Shown here in pieces: positions 33,783-42,803 of a stretch of DNA of 64,000 nt. A program made the position numbers and the translations under genes. The DNA comes from Bacteroidota bacterium (GTDB taxonomy: Bacteria; Bacteroidota; Bacteroidia; Cytophagales; Spirosomataceae). The stretch spans positions 62,001 through 126,000 of the forward strand of contig JAIUOF010000010.1 of NCBI GenBank assembly GCA_020161355.1. The letters run 5' to 3'. Below the pieces are notes generated by a model. It had not been told where the DNA came from. It made no database searches and saw only the letters and a program-made list of their open reading frames with translations. Positions within the stretch are counted from its first letter, which is position 1. Each line of letters begins with the position of its first letter.

Positions 33783-35033
33783 ATGTCAACAAAAATAGAT
33801 ATCGAAAATATATATGCTGCCGCATCTAATTTAAAAGACGTAGCCATAAAAACGCCTTTAATGTACAACACCAATCTTTCTGAGAAGTTTGGGGCTAATG
33901 TTTATCTAAAGAGAGAAGACCTTCAGGTGGTGCGTTCTTATAAAATCAGAGGTGCATATAATAAGATGGCCAATCTGAGTTCAGAGCAACTTAAAGGCGG
34001 AGTCGTGTGTGCATCGGCGGGTAACCACGCCCAGGGTGTAGCTTACGCTTGTCAGAAAATGGGTGTAAAGGGCCTGATTTATATGCCTACAACCACCCCC
34101 GCTCAGAAAATCAAACAGGTAAAAATGTTTGGAAAAGAATGGGTGGAGATTCGGCTGGAAGGGGACACCTATGATGATTCCTTTGACGCTGCACAACGGC
34201 ATATTGTGGAGGAGGGTGGGGTTTTTGTACATCCTTTTGATGACGAACAGGTCATAGAAGGACAAGGCACTGTAGGCCTTGAGATATTCAAAGATGCCGA
34301 TTTTAAAATTGATTATATGCTCTTTGCCATTGGTGGGGGAGGTTTATCGTCGGGTGTGTGTACGGTATTCAAGACATTGAGTCCCAAAACCAAACTGATT
34401 GGTGTTGAGCCCGAGGGGTCACCTACGATGAAGGTTTCGATTAAGAATAACAAAGTTACACCTCTCGAACACATCGATAAGTTTGTGGATGGAGCTGCGG
34501 TAAAGCGTGCCGGGGATCTCACTTTTGAGATTGTTAAAGATAAACTTGATGATATTTTGTTGGTTCCCGAAGGGAAAGTTTGCTCAACTATCCTCCAGCT
34601 TTACAATGAGGAGGCCATCGTAGCTGAGCCTGCAGGTGCTTTGAGTGTGTCTTCATTAGATTTTATCAAAGACAAAATAAAAGGCAAAAATGTGGTCTGC
34701 ATCATCGGTGGAGGAAACAATGATATCACCAGGACAGAAGAAATAAAAGAACGATCTCTGCTTTATGAAGGTCTGAAACATTATTTTATTATCAGGTTTT
34801 TACAACGCTCAGGTGCATTTAAAGAGTTTCTGGAAGAGGTATTGGGTAAAACGGTGGACATCGTATTTTTTGAATATTCGAAAAAGACCTCACGTGAACG
34901 AGGCCCGGCGTTGGTGGGTTTGGAGCTCGGTAATAAAGATGAATTTCCGCAGTTGCTCGAAAGGATGAAAGCAGCCAATGTCCAGTTTACCTATATCAAT
35001 GATAAACCCGATTTGTTTGAGTTTTTGATTTGA
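33783..35033 (+). CDS. ilvA: Threonine ammonia-lyase (threonine deaminase)
   Basis: From ATSTART at 33783 the protein has 416 residues: a PLP-dependent fold-type II domain with the PLP Lys54 in VRSYKIRGAYN, SAGNHAQGVAYAC, the Gly-rich phosphate loop FAIGGGGLSSG and CIIGGGNND, then a C-terminal ACT-like regulatory domain of about 85 residues starting YFIIRFLQRSGAFKEF. It deaminates threonine to 2-oxobutanoate, the first step to isoleucine, and the regulatory domain suggests feedback control by isoleucine. An ATG 16 codons upstream is in frame but lies at the likely transcription start. No other ilv gene is near. Confidence 0.93.
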   Translation: MSTKIDIENIYAAASNLKDVAIKTPLMYNTNLSEKFGANVYLKREDLQVVRSYKIRGAYNKMANLSSEQLKGGVVCASAGNHAQGVAYACQKMGVKGLIYMPTTTPAQKIKQVKMFGKEWVEIRLEGDTYDDSFDAAQRHIVEEGGVFVHPFDDEQVIEGQGTVGLEIFKDADFKIDYMLFAIGGGGLSSGVCTVFKTLSPKTKLIGVEPEGSPTMKVSIKNNKVTPLEHIDKFVDGAAVKRAGDLTFEIVKDKLDDILLVPEGKVCSTILQLYNEEAIVAEPAGALSVSSLDFIKDKIKGKNVVCIIGGGNNDITRTEEIKERSLLYEGLKHYFIIRFLQRSGAFKEFLEEVLGKTVDIVFFEYSKKTSRERGPALVGLELGNKDEFPQLLERMKAANVQFTYINDKPDLFEFLI

Positions 35034-35048
35034 TTTTGTTTATTTTTG
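35016..35048 (+). promoter_or_regulatory. Consensus promoter of the Uma2 gene inside the ilvA 3' end
   Basis: TTTG (35016-35019), a 21-base spacer and TATTTTTG (35041-35048) match both promoter elements. The -33 box lies in the last codons of ilvA. The ATG follows 20 bases after the -7 box. Confidence 0.65.
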
Positions 35049-35068
35049 GATATTAAAACCAAAATCGC

Positions 35069-35650
35069 ATGGAAATTACGAGTTTTGACCAGTTGGATCT
35101 AAATAAGGAATATTCTTATGCCGATTACCTTTTGTGGAAATTTGAGGAAAAAGTAGAGCTTATTAAGGGGAAGATATTTAAAATGTCTCCCGCTCCTGCC
35201 AGAAAACACCAGAAAGTTTCCTGGAGATTAAATTTTGAATTAGGAAAGTATTTTTCCGGGAATCCTTGTGAAGTATATTATGCCCCTTTCGATGTACGGC
35301 TTCCTTCAAAATCAAATGAAACAGTCATTACAGTAGTTCAACCTGATATTTGTGTGGTTTGTGACCTTACAAAGTTAGATGACAAAGGTTGTGTGGGTGC
35401 TCCTGACCTGGTGATAGAAATTCTTTCACCTGGAAATACCGACAAAGAAATGAAATTTAAATTTGACCTTTACGAAGAAGCAGGGGTAAAAGAATATTGG
35501 ATCGTAAACCCTGACGACAAATGGGTTAGTATATATGTTTTGCAAAATGGCCGATATGTTTCCCACCGCCCGTTTATTTCTTCAGATATTATCAAAAGCC
35601 AGATTTTTGAAGGTCTGGAGTTTCCGGCTGAGGATATTTTTAGGGATTGA
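35069..35650 (+). CDS. Uma2 family (DUF820) PD-(D/E)XK nuclease-like protein
   Basis: The 193-residue protein has the family landmarks: an N-terminal helix leading to ELIKGKIFKMSPAP, then YYAPFDVRL, VVQPDICVVC (Asp), GAPDLVIEILSPG (Glu) and KFDLYEEAGVKEYWIVNP (Lys/Tyr). Together these give a PD-(D/E)XK-like active site. Uma2 proteins are common in cyanobacteria and Bacteroidota in many copies; their biological role is not settled. The gene has its own consensus promoter at the end of ilvA. Confidence 0.9.
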   Translation: MEITSFDQLDLNKEYSYADYLLWKFEEKVELIKGKIFKMSPAPARKHQKVSWRLNFELGKYFSGNPCEVYYAPFDVRLPSKSNETVITVVQPDICVVCDLTKLDDKGCVGAPDLVIEILSPGNTDKEMKFKFDLYEEAGVKEYWIVNPDDKWVSIYVLQNGRYVSHRPFISSDIIKSQIFEGLEFPAEDIFRD

Positions 35651-35752
35651 ATTATTTAAAACCTTTAAAAAGTTCTTAAAAATCGGTGGTTTTGAGTTTT
35701 GAATAATCTTTGAAAAGTGCTTATTTTGGTTACATAATATCTTACTCCACTC

Positions 35753-36154
35753 ATGGACACAATAATTTTAGATAATTCACAGCCCACAAATATTCTGGCT
35801 AGTAAAGAGAAAAGATTTATCAACTTTCTTATTGATTATCCTATATCTATAATTTTCACCGTTTTATTTTCTACCTTTTTCCTTTCTACATTGGAGTTGT
35901 CAGGTGTATTGTCAAAATATGCTTTCATCAGTTCTGATGCATTTTCTATTCTGGGTTTTTATTTTTTCTGGCCTTTTTATTATATTATTTCTGAGGGTTT
36001 ATTCGATGGTACGATTGGCAAAGCCGTTACCAAAACTAAAGTCGTTGATTTTAATGGGCAGAAGCCGGCATTTTGGAGAATTCTGATTCGCTCATATTCC
36101 AGATTTATTCCATATGAACCAATGACCTTTATTAGTCAAAAAAGGCTTGGTTGA
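35753..36154 (+). CDS. RDD family membrane protein
   Basis: The 133-residue protein begins its domain with KRFINFLIDYPISIIF, close to the RDD pattern (R...liD), and has three hydrophobic segments. The later GTIGKAVTKTKVVDFNGQKPAFWRILIRSYSRFIPYE is the typical conserved end. The function of RDD proteins is mostly unknown; some have been linked to ion transport. The C-terminus is short but complete. It converges on the SNF2 helicase gene. Confidence 0.85.
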   Translation: MDTIILDNSQPTNILASKEKRFINFLIDYPISIIFTVLFSTFFLSTLELSGVLSKYAFISSDAFSILGFYFFWPFYYIISEGLFDGTIGKAVTKTKVVDFNGQKPAFWRILIRSYSRFIPYEPMTFISQKRLG

Positions 36155-36201
36155 CACGATAAAGTTTCCCGAACAAAAGTTGTAAATAGGTAAGTCATTT
36201 G

Positions 36202-39123
36202 TTACTCCAACAATCCCAAAATGTCTTTCTCTGAAAGTGACTTTATAAATCCTTCTTCGGCCGTAATCAGGTCATTAAATAGTTGTTTTTTAGAATTTTG
36301 GAGATCCAAAATCTTTTCTTCCACCGTATTTTTCGTGATAAATTTATAAGAAAACACGGTCTTGGTTTGGCCGATCCTGTGGGCTCTGTCCACCGCCTGA
36401 GCTTCTATGGCCGGGTTCCACCAGGGATCAAGCATAAATACATACTCGGCGGCAGTGAGATTTAATCCAACTCCTCCGGCTTTCAGAGAAATCAGAAATA
36501 CTTTAATTTTTTCATCATTCTGAAACTTTTCCACCAGATCCATGCGGTTTTGTGTGGCACCGTCAAGATACAGATAGTCGAGCTTTTTCTCTTCAAGTTT
36601 GGTTTTGATGAGTGCCAGATGCTTGGTGAACTGACTAAAAACCAGCACTTTGTAGCCTTCTTCGGCTACTTCGGTGAGCTTATGCAATATGTCTTTGTCT
36701 TTGCCGGATTCTCCCTCAAAATGTTCATCAACCATTAAAGGATTATTGGCCAGTTGGCGAAGCTTGGTGAGTCCCTGCAATACCATTATACTTCTGCTTT
36801 TCAGGTTTTCTTTTCCTATGTTTTGCAAAAGCTGGTTCCGGATATATGACTTGGTTTCTTCATAAATTTTCTCTTGTTCGGCTGTCATCTGGCAATATTG
36901 TACCGATTCTATTTTTTCAGGCAATTCTTCGGCCACCTGATTTTTCTGCCTTCTCAGCATAAAAGGCTTGATGCGGTTGTATAGCTTTTTCAGTGTGTCC
37001 TCATCTTTTTGTTTCTCGATTTGCTGTTGAAACTGATTTTTGAAATAATTCATGCTCCCCAGCAACCCCGGATTTACGAAACTCATCTGAGTCCAGAGAT
37101 CCATAGTGCTGTTTTCTAATGGCGTACCGGTAAGAATTATGCGGTTGTTGGTATAAAGTTGATTTACACTATTAAAAATCATCGAGCCGGGGTTCTTGAT
37201 AGCCTGCGATTCATCCAGAATGGCGTAGTTGAATTTGTAATTTTTTAGAAAATCAATATCCAGCCTGAGAACACCATAGGAGCAGATTACCAAATCATAA
37301 AACCCAAAAGCCATGGTGTCTTTGTAGCGATTAGAGCCGAAATGTATTAAAATCCTGAGTTTTGGAGTGAATTTCTGAGCCTCTTTTTGCCAATTGTAAA
37401 TCAAACTGGTAGGCATGACCAACAGACTGGGATTTTCAGGTTTTTCATTTGCAATTTTTTGTAAGAATGCCAGTGTAGTTACGGTTTTTCCGAGTCCCAT
37501 ATCGTCGGCCAGGCAACCTCCGAATTTATATTTTTTTAGAAAATGTAACCAATCATATCCCGCCTTTTGATAGGGTCTCAGAACTCCTTTAAAGTCTTTT
37601 GGAAGGTCAACTTCTTCTATTTCTTTAAAGTCTCTTAATGACATCAGCTTACGGTTGATCACGGTATTGGCCAGCCCTTCTTCGGATAAACTTTGGATCA
37701 GTCCGATCTGGTATTTCCTGAGTTTTGGGGTCTCCAGGTCATCAATTTCGATGCTTTCAAATAGCTCAGAATACTGCGAAAACCAGGTTTGAGGAATCAC
37801 CGCCATCTCACCATTGGGTAGCTCAAATTCTTTCTGACCTTTCAGGATATAATTTCTGATTTTTAAAAACGGCAACTTAAATTCCCCAAACTGTACCAAA
37901 GCATGAATATCAAACCAGTCATGATTTTCCTCGATTTTGATTTCCATTTTCGAATAGCCCAGAAAATATTTCACCGCATTTTCCTTATTTTGTGTGATGC
38001 TGACGCCCGCTTCGGCCAAAGCGGTCATATTGCGGTTGATCCAGTCAATTGCATCATGTTTGGAAGTGCTGCTTCGGCCATTTCTAAGGTCTAAACCCAG
38101 TTTTTTTATAAGGTTAATGGTCTGTTTTTCAGCATCCAGATTTTTCTCGACCTTATGAAATACCCAGCTATCTTCGTTTTTTTCAAGAAAAACATGTGCC
38201 GGAGAACTGAAATTATCATGCCGGAAATTGTAATTTCCATAATTGAACGACAACTCAAACACAAATTTGCTGTCGGTCTGGGCTGAATTACCCGAGTCAA
38301 AAAGGGTACTTCCTGAATTGGAATTAACTTCTGTAATTAATATTTCTGCCCGACTTTCGTGTTTTTCTTTTTTAATATCAAAACCCTTAGAGAAAACGTT
38401 GAAATTGGCTACTAATGGTACAATGAATTTACGGTAGTAGGTTTCTTCTATTTTTTTGGGAATAACAATATTGGGTTTGTTGAGAAATGGCTTAAGTTTT
38501 TTTCCATCGGCATATTTATCAAAAAGATACAATTTGCCATCGACCAATAAAGCGGCCGGCAGGTCATTGACAATGTATGCATTTTTGAACTGAAACTTTA
38601 CCCGGTCTTCTCCACACTTAATGATAGGGTAGTAGATGGTTTGCTCTTCCTGCCGTTCGAAATGAAAATAGGCTTTTGCGGGCTCCTGCATGACTTCTAT
38701 GTCTTTCCATGTCGGGATTCCATCATTACCCATTACAAACACAGGTTTGTTTTTCAAATGTAGAAATATTTCTCTTTTGTAATTTTCGATGTAGGAAAGA
38801 ATAGTACTTTTCAAAAGTTTATCACCTTTCTCTTCGTCAAATACTCTTGAAAAAAAATCCTGAGCTGACTGCTTCTTGTTATTGAATTTTTTCAGGATTT
38901 CGTCTTGCTGTATGGCATCGGTCCATTTTACCAATTCTTCGTCGCCATCATCAAGTTGTGCCTCAAAGTCTTTGAAGTTTACACTAGAGATGTTTTGGGT
39001 TTGATATGTGATTTGCCCTTTTGCATTGAGTTGAGCCACGTAAGATTCCACCAAAAAACCGAGAAACTCGTGTTCATATAAGCTGAAAATAAGTTTAAAA
39101 GGCTCAGACGGAGAAACAATCAT
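36202..39123 (-). CDS. SNF2/Rad54-family DEAD/DEAH-box helicase
   Basis: The 973-residue protein has a long N-terminal region of about 500 residues without a clear enzyme motif. The two-lobed SNF2 motor follows: Walker A in LADDMGLGKTVTTLAF near residue 544, DESQ in place of the DEAH box in AILDESQAIKN, ILTGTPLENS, and in the second lobe VFLISLKAGGVGLNLT and WNPAIEAQAVDRAHRIGQ near residue 905. Such ATPases move along double-stranded DNA and act with RNA polymerase or in repair. There is no associated nuclease or methyltransferase gene, so it appears to be the common housekeeping bacterial SNF2 rather than a defence gene. It is AUG-initiated 190 bases from divergent fabI. Confidence 0.92.
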   Translation of the reverse strand: MIVSPSEPFKLIFSLYEHEFLGFLVESYVAQLNAKGQITYQTQNISSVNFKDFEAQLDDGDEELVKWTDAIQQDEILKKFNNKKQSAQDFFSRVFDEEKGDKLLKSTILSYIENYKREIFLHLKNKPVFVMGNDGIPTWKDIEVMQEPAKAYFHFERQEEQTIYYPIIKCGEDRVKFQFKNAYIVNDLPAALLVDGKLYLFDKYADGKKLKPFLNKPNIVIPKKIEETYYRKFIVPLVANFNVFSKGFDIKKEKHESRAEILITEVNSNSGSTLFDSGNSAQTDSKFVFELSFNYGNYNFRHDNFSSPAHVFLEKNEDSWVFHKVEKNLDAEKQTINLIKKLGLDLRNGRSSTSKHDAIDWINRNMTALAEAGVSITQNKENAVKYFLGYSKMEIKIEENHDWFDIHALVQFGEFKLPFLKIRNYILKGQKEFELPNGEMAVIPQTWFSQYSELFESIEIDDLETPKLRKYQIGLIQSLSEEGLANTVINRKLMSLRDFKEIEEVDLPKDFKGVLRPYQKAGYDWLHFLKKYKFGGCLADDMGLGKTVTTLAFLQKIANEKPENPSLLVMPTSLIYNWQKEAQKFTPKLRILIHFGSNRYKDTMAFGFYDLVICSYGVLRLDIDFLKNYKFNYAILDESQAIKNPGSMIFNSVNQLYTNNRIILTGTPLENSTMDLWTQMSFVNPGLLGSMNYFKNQFQQQIEKQKDEDTLKKLYNRIKPFMLRRQKNQVAEELPEKIESVQYCQMTAEQEKIYEETKSYIRNQLLQNIGKENLKSRSIMVLQGLTKLRQLANNPLMVDEHFEGESGKDKDILHKLTEVAEEGYKVLVFSQFTKHLALIKTKLEEKKLDYLYLDGATQNRMDLVEKFQNDEKIKVFLISLKAGGVGLNLTAAEYVFMLDPWWNPAIEAQAVDRAHRIGQTKTVFSYKFITKNTVEEKILDLQNSKKQLFNDLITAEEGFIKSLSEKDILGLLE

Positions 39124-39261
39124 AAAGAAATTTTAAAAAAAGGGAATCAAAAGTAAGCGATTGGAGGCTTTCTACAAAAATTAAATGTCAGCCGTGAGTT
39201 ATTAATTTATCCACACAGACGGCCTTTCGTGCAAAATACCAATCATAATCAAAAAAATTCC

Positions 39262-39269
39262 TATTTTTG
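39262..39269 (+). promoter_or_regulatory. -7 box (TAnnTTTG) of fabI
   Basis: TATTTTTG lies 44 bases before the ATG at 39314 and excludes most of the upstream TTG-started frame. Confidence 0.4.
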
Positions 39270-39313
39270 CATTCTGAAAAATATTGTACCGACAAACCAA
39301 TACCAAAAATTCT

Positions 39314-40138
39314 ATGGGATACGGATTACTTAAAGGCAAAAGAGGAATAATTTCAGGTGCTTTGGATGAAAATTCAATAGCATGGAAAGTAGCTCTTAAG
39401 GCCAAAGAAGAAGGAGCGATTTTTACATTGACTAACGCTCCGATAGCCATGAGATTAGGAGAAATTAATAAACTTGCAGAAATATGTGAGGCCGAGATTA
39501 TCCCTGCTGATGCAACTTCAGAGGCGGATATTGAAAATCTCTTTACCAAATCAATGGAAGTCCTAGGCGGCAAACTTGACTTTGTATTACACTCCATAGG
39601 CATGTCGCCTAATATAAGAAAAGGAAAAGAATATGGCGACCTTAACTACGACTGGTTTAAGCAGAGCGTTGACATATCGGCACTTTCATTTCACAGGTTT
39701 TTGCAAACTTCCGAAAAACTTGATGCAATGAACGAGTGGGGCTCTATTGTAGCTTTGAGTTACATAGCTGCTCAGCGTACTTTTGCTTTTTATACCGACA
39801 TGGCCGACGTGAAAGCCCTGCTTGAGTCGATTGCACGCAGCTACGGTTATCGTTACGGAAAGCTTAAAAAAGTACGTGTAAATACGATCTCTCAGTCGCC
39901 TACCATGACCCGGGCCGGAAGTGGTATCGGTAGTTTTGGAACATTCTATGAATATGCCGAGAAAAATTCACCACTGGGGAATGCATCAGCTGATAGCTGT
40001 GCCGACTATGTGATTTCGCTTTTTTCAGATTTAACCCGTATGGTTACCATGCAGAATCTGTTCCACGATGGAGGGTTTTCTATGACCGGGGTGTCGAGAG
40101 AGATTCTGGAAATGATGCTTCCCGAAGATCAAAAATGA
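39314..40138 (+). CDS. fabI: Enoyl-[acyl-carrier-protein] reductase (NADH)
   Basis: The 274-residue SDR has the FabI-specific nucleotide site GIISGALDENSIAWKVA instead of the usual TGxxxGIG, HSIGMSPN in the middle, and the catalytic Tyr-x6-Lys as YTDMADVK following ALSYIAAQR, where the second Tyr is also present. Substrate-side sequence VNTISQSPTMTRAGSGI completes the pattern. It reduces enoyl-ACP in the last step of each fatty-acid elongation round, in the cytoplasm. The start MGYGLLKGKRG matches homologues; the TTG ten codons upstream is less likely. Confidence 0.94.
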   Translation: MGYGLLKGKRGIISGALDENSIAWKVALKAKEEGAIFTLTNAPIAMRLGEINKLAEICEAEIIPADATSEADIENLFTKSMEVLGGKLDFVLHSIGMSPNIRKGKEYGDLNYDWFKQSVDISALSFHRFLQTSEKLDAMNEWGSIVALSYIAAQRTFAFYTDMADVKALLESIARSYGYRYGKLKKVRVNTISQSPTMTRAGSGIGSFGTFYEYAEKNSPLGNASADSCADYVISLFSDLTRMVTMQNLFHDGGFSMTGVSREILEMMLPEDQK

Positions 40139-40162
40139 GCTTTTGAAAGACTCTAAATACAA

Positions 40163-40187
40163 AAGGCGGATCTCAATGGTCCGCCTT
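40163..40187. terminator. Hairpin between fabI and convergent small genes
   Basis: AAGGCGGA and TCCGCCTT form a perfect 8-bp stem with a nine-base loop. The T-runs are short on both sides, so it may serve weakly in both directions. Confidence 0.6.
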
Positions 40188-40210
40188 AATTGTATAACCT
40201 TTATTCAACC

Positions 40211-40408
40211 CTATTTCTTTTTTAAAAAATCAAAAACCAGATCAGAAATCAAATAACCCATCACGCTTCCATAAAGCGTAGAGTTGAGGGGTTTTGACGT
40301 GATTGGACATGTGCCGGATGAGCATCCTATTTCATGCCAGTACATGTAACCGGCTATTCCTCCTACCAAAACTCCTATCGCAGGCACAATTAATTTCTGA
40401 TAATTCAT
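40211..40408 (-). CDS. Small membrane protein, DUF6132-like, with conserved Cys pair
   Basis: The 65-residue protein has two hydrophobic helices, one near residues 8-25 (PAIGVLVGGIAGYMYW) and a second near 42-60, linked by GCSSGTCPITSKP. This Cys-x4-Cys loop is the hallmark of the DUF6132 group known from Bacteroidota. Function is unknown. It follows another Cys-containing small membrane protein gene by 26 bases in the same direction, so the two are probably co-transcribed. Confidence 0.7.
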   Translation of the reverse strand: MNYQKLIVPAIGVLVGGIAGYMYWHEIGCSSGTCPITSKPLNSTLYGSVMGYLISDLVFDFLKKK

Positions 40409-40434
40409 ATTTCTAAAAACTCCTGTTATTTTAC

Positions 40435-40683
40435 TTATTCTTTTGTTACCTCTTCAAATTCAACCACATCGGGGTCAGTATTTGTGTTGGTTTTTCCGTT
40501 TTGAGGTACTCCGCAGGCACCTCCCATACAACCGGTATTGGTAAGAGCCTGGAAAATAAACAGCGACCCAACCATAATAACTCCATAGTTGCGTTCATGA
40601 ATACTATTTAACACAAAATAACCTCCGATTATCAATCGCAACCACCTCACAAAGGTCCATCCGGTCAGAAGAGTTTCTTTCAT
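40435..40683 (-). CDS. Small membrane protein with GCMGGACG motif
   Basis: The 82-residue protein has a positively charged N-terminus (FVRWLRL), one or two hydrophobic helices (LIIGGYFVLNSI, GVIMVGSLFIFQALT), then NTGCMGGACGVP and an acidic tail. The Cys-x4-Cys motif after the helix mirrors that of its neighbour. It resembles small DUF2892/rhodanese-associated membrane proteins, but the likeness is loose. A redox, sulfur or metal role is inference only. Confidence 0.6.
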   Translation of the reverse strand: MKETLLTGWTFVRWLRLIIGGYFVLNSIHERNYGVIMVGSLFIFQALTNTGCMGGACGVPQNGKTNTNTDPDVVEFEEVTKE

Positions 40684-41036
40684 TATATTTTTGAAACTGA
40701 TTTAGAAATGAATTTTGGATATAATAATATGAACATATTTTCATATAAACCAGAAAATTCTGAAAAAGTTCCTTAAATGCATATTTTGTTTAATTTGAAA
40801 AACAAAGAGGGAGCTATTCAATCTCATAGTTTAAAGCAAAAAATGGATTTAGATTTGAGTTATTAAAAATTGAATTGATTTAGGTTTACAACCATTTTCA
40901 TGAAAAAAGTATCTTACAATCAAAGAGGTTTAAGGGTAATTGGAGGCGGGCCAAGGCTTATCTGAAGTCCGCCCTTCAATATCTTGGGGTAATGAGGCTT
41001 TAAGCGTATCCTTAAAAAGAATTTAGAACAATCATT
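40684..41036. other. Intergenic stretch without a gene
   Basis: No credible coding frame. The only structure noticed is an imperfect hairpin at 40940-40979 (TTGGAGGCGG and CCGCCCTTCAA, one bulge) with no T-run. Promoters of the two divergent flanking genes must lie here, but no clear TAnnTTTG box is visible. Confidence 0.5.
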
Positions 41037-41510
41037 ATGAAAAATCTAATAGTCATAATACTGATAATGGCGATGTTTTCGTGCAAATCAGATAAAGTAC
41101 TCGACAGCCTGAATATCGATAAAGACGGAACTACTAAAATTACGAATGCAGGCTTTTTTAAAAAGTGGAAATTGATTTCCTATGAAAACCGGAAAGCCCT
41201 TAGCTACAATGTAATCATGGAGCTAAAACCTGAAAAAAATGAGAGGGGTTTTTATATCCTCAATGGCAAAAGTACTATAAACTTTTATTATGCCGGGTTT
41301 GACTTTCAGGAAGAAAGTAAGTCGTTCATTATTAATGATATAAGTGTTACCGAAATAGCTGGGGGAAAAGCAGAGCAAGAATTTGAGACTGATTACCTCA
41401 ACCGCCTGGCAAAAGTCGGGAAGTATGAGATTTCCAATGACAATAAGTCGTTTACGCTGATTACCTCAGATACCACCCCAAAAAAGCTCTATTTTACGGT
41501 TGCAGAATAG
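41037..41510 (+). CDS. Hypothetical lipoprotein
   Basis: The 157-residue protein has a short signal sequence with a lipobox-like AMFSC ending at residue 16, so it is probably lipid-anchored. The mature part (KWKLISYENRK, then INFYYAGFDF and YEISNDNKSFTLI) looks like a small beta-barrel of the META/HslJ or lipocalin-like type common in Bacteroidota lipoproteins. No catalytic residues can be picked out. It starts a run of four same-strand genes for lipid-anchored or outer-membrane proteins. Confidence 0.65.
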   Translation: MKNLIVIILIMAMFSCKSDKVLDSLNIDKDGTTKITNAGFFKKWKLISYENRKALSYNVIMELKPEKNERGFYILNGKSTINFYYAGFDFQEESKSFIINDISVTEIAGGKAEQEFETDYLNRLAKVGKYEISNDNKSFTLITSDTTPKKLYFTVAE

Positions 41511-41556
41511 CATATTTTAGTAATGAAATGTTTGGATTTAAATTTTTATAATTTTT

Positions 41557-42762
41557 ATGAAAAAAGCAATTTTAATTTTAGCCACCCTGCCTCTTTTTTT
41601 AATGATGACCAACTGTGAAAAATCACCTTCTCCAGAAGGAAAATCAATTAGTATTTCGGAAAATTTCGCCCAAAAGACCGACAATTTTGCATTTGAGTTC
41701 TGGAAAGCCGTTAACAATGACGAAAAACCGGAGACCAATTATTTTGTTTCGCCCCTAAGTCTCCATATAGCTCTCGGAATGCTGCTCAATGGGGCTGATA
41801 CCGAAACAAAAGCTGAGATTCAGAAAATGCTGGGTTTTGAAAATGAAAATATGGATGAAATCAATAAGACCTATAAAATATTGATTGACAATCTGCCACT
41901 GGTCGATCCTAAAGTAGTAAATACAATCGCCAATTCGGTTTGGCAAAACAAAGATTTTCTAGCCGAAAAATCCTACACTGACATACTCTCTGCCAATTTC
42001 AACGCCCGCTTATATACCGAAGACTTTGGAAATCCTGCTACTGTTAACAAAATCAATCAATGGGCCGCCGATAATACCAACCAGAAAATCAAAAAAATTC
42101 TGGACCAGATTAAAACCGACGATGTGATGTTTTTGATTAATGCTCTCTACTTTAAAGGGGACTGGAGCAAACAATTTAAGACTGAAAACACCACCAAGCA
42201 CGATTTTACAGGTATTAAATCGAAAAACAAAGTTGACATGATGACCCAAACCGATGAGTTCAGGTTTGTAGAAAATGATCAGCTAAAACTTGTGGAGCTA
42301 CCTTATGGAAATGAAAAGTATGCGATGAAGATTTTGCTTCCCAAAAATAACAACCTGCACAAGGTGATTTCCGATCTTACCCCTTCAAGTTGGAATACAT
42401 TGGAGCAAAGCATGGTAAAGCAAAAAGTGGTGGTTGGTTTACCTAAATTCACCCTTGAATATTCAAAAAAACTAAATGATATATTGGGTGGAATGGGCAT
42501 GAAAAAGGCCTTTTCTGATCAGGCTGATTTATCCAAAATTATGAAGCCTGCAGGTAAAATTAAGGTAGGATTTGTGAAACAGGATACTTTTCTTTCGGTA
42601 GATGAAAAAGGAACTGAAGCCGCCGCTGTTACCTCCATTGGTATTGTTTTGACTTCAATGCCTTCCTATCCTGAGATTATTTGCGATCAGCCTTTTGCAA
42701 TAGTCATCACTGAGAAGTCATCAGACACGATAATGTTTGTAGGTATAGTTTCAAATCTATAA
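41557..42762 (+). CDS. Serpin-family protease inhibitor lipoprotein
   Basis: The 401-residue protein has a lipobox (MMTNC, Cys20) and a full serpin domain: FVSPLSLHIALGMLLNGA, NALYFKGDWSKQF, and the C-terminal PFAIVITEKSSDTIMFVGIV. The reactive-centre hinge EKGTEAAAVT is of the inhibitory type with small residues from P12 to P9. Counting from it puts the scissile bond at about Thr366-Ser367. Inhibitory serpins trap serine or cysteine proteases after cleavage. As a surface or periplasmic lipoprotein it could protect the cell from its own or foreign proteases. Spacing of 46 and 41 bases to its neighbours suggests an operon. Confidence 0.93.
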   Translation: MKKAILILATLPLFLMMTNCEKSPSPEGKSISISENFAQKTDNFAFEFWKAVNNDEKPETNYFVSPLSLHIALGMLLNGADTETKAEIQKMLGFENENMDEINKTYKILIDNLPLVDPKVVNTIANSVWQNKDFLAEKSYTDILSANFNARLYTEDFGNPATVNKINQWAADNTNQKIKKILDQIKTDDVMFLINALYFKGDWSKQFKTENTTKHDFTGIKSKNKVDMMTQTDEFRFVENDQLKLVELPYGNEKYAMKILLPKNNNLHKVISDLTPSSWNTLEQSMVKQKVVVGLPKFTLEYSKKLNDILGGMGMKKAFSDQADLSKIMKPAGKIKVGFVKQDTFLSVDEKGTEAAAVTSIGIVLTSMPSYPEIICDQPFAIVITEKSSDTIMFVGIVSNL

Positions 42763-42803
42763 TATTTTCTAAAAAGATTCTAATTTTCAATTTTGAAAAA
42801 AAT

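Noticed and set aside
36202..39123. Defence island (SNF2 helicase with the nearby Uma2 gene)
   Set aside because: No phospholipase-D-like, methyltransferase or nuclease partner is adjacent; the SNF2 protein has the common housekeeping architecture, and Uma2 has its own promoter.
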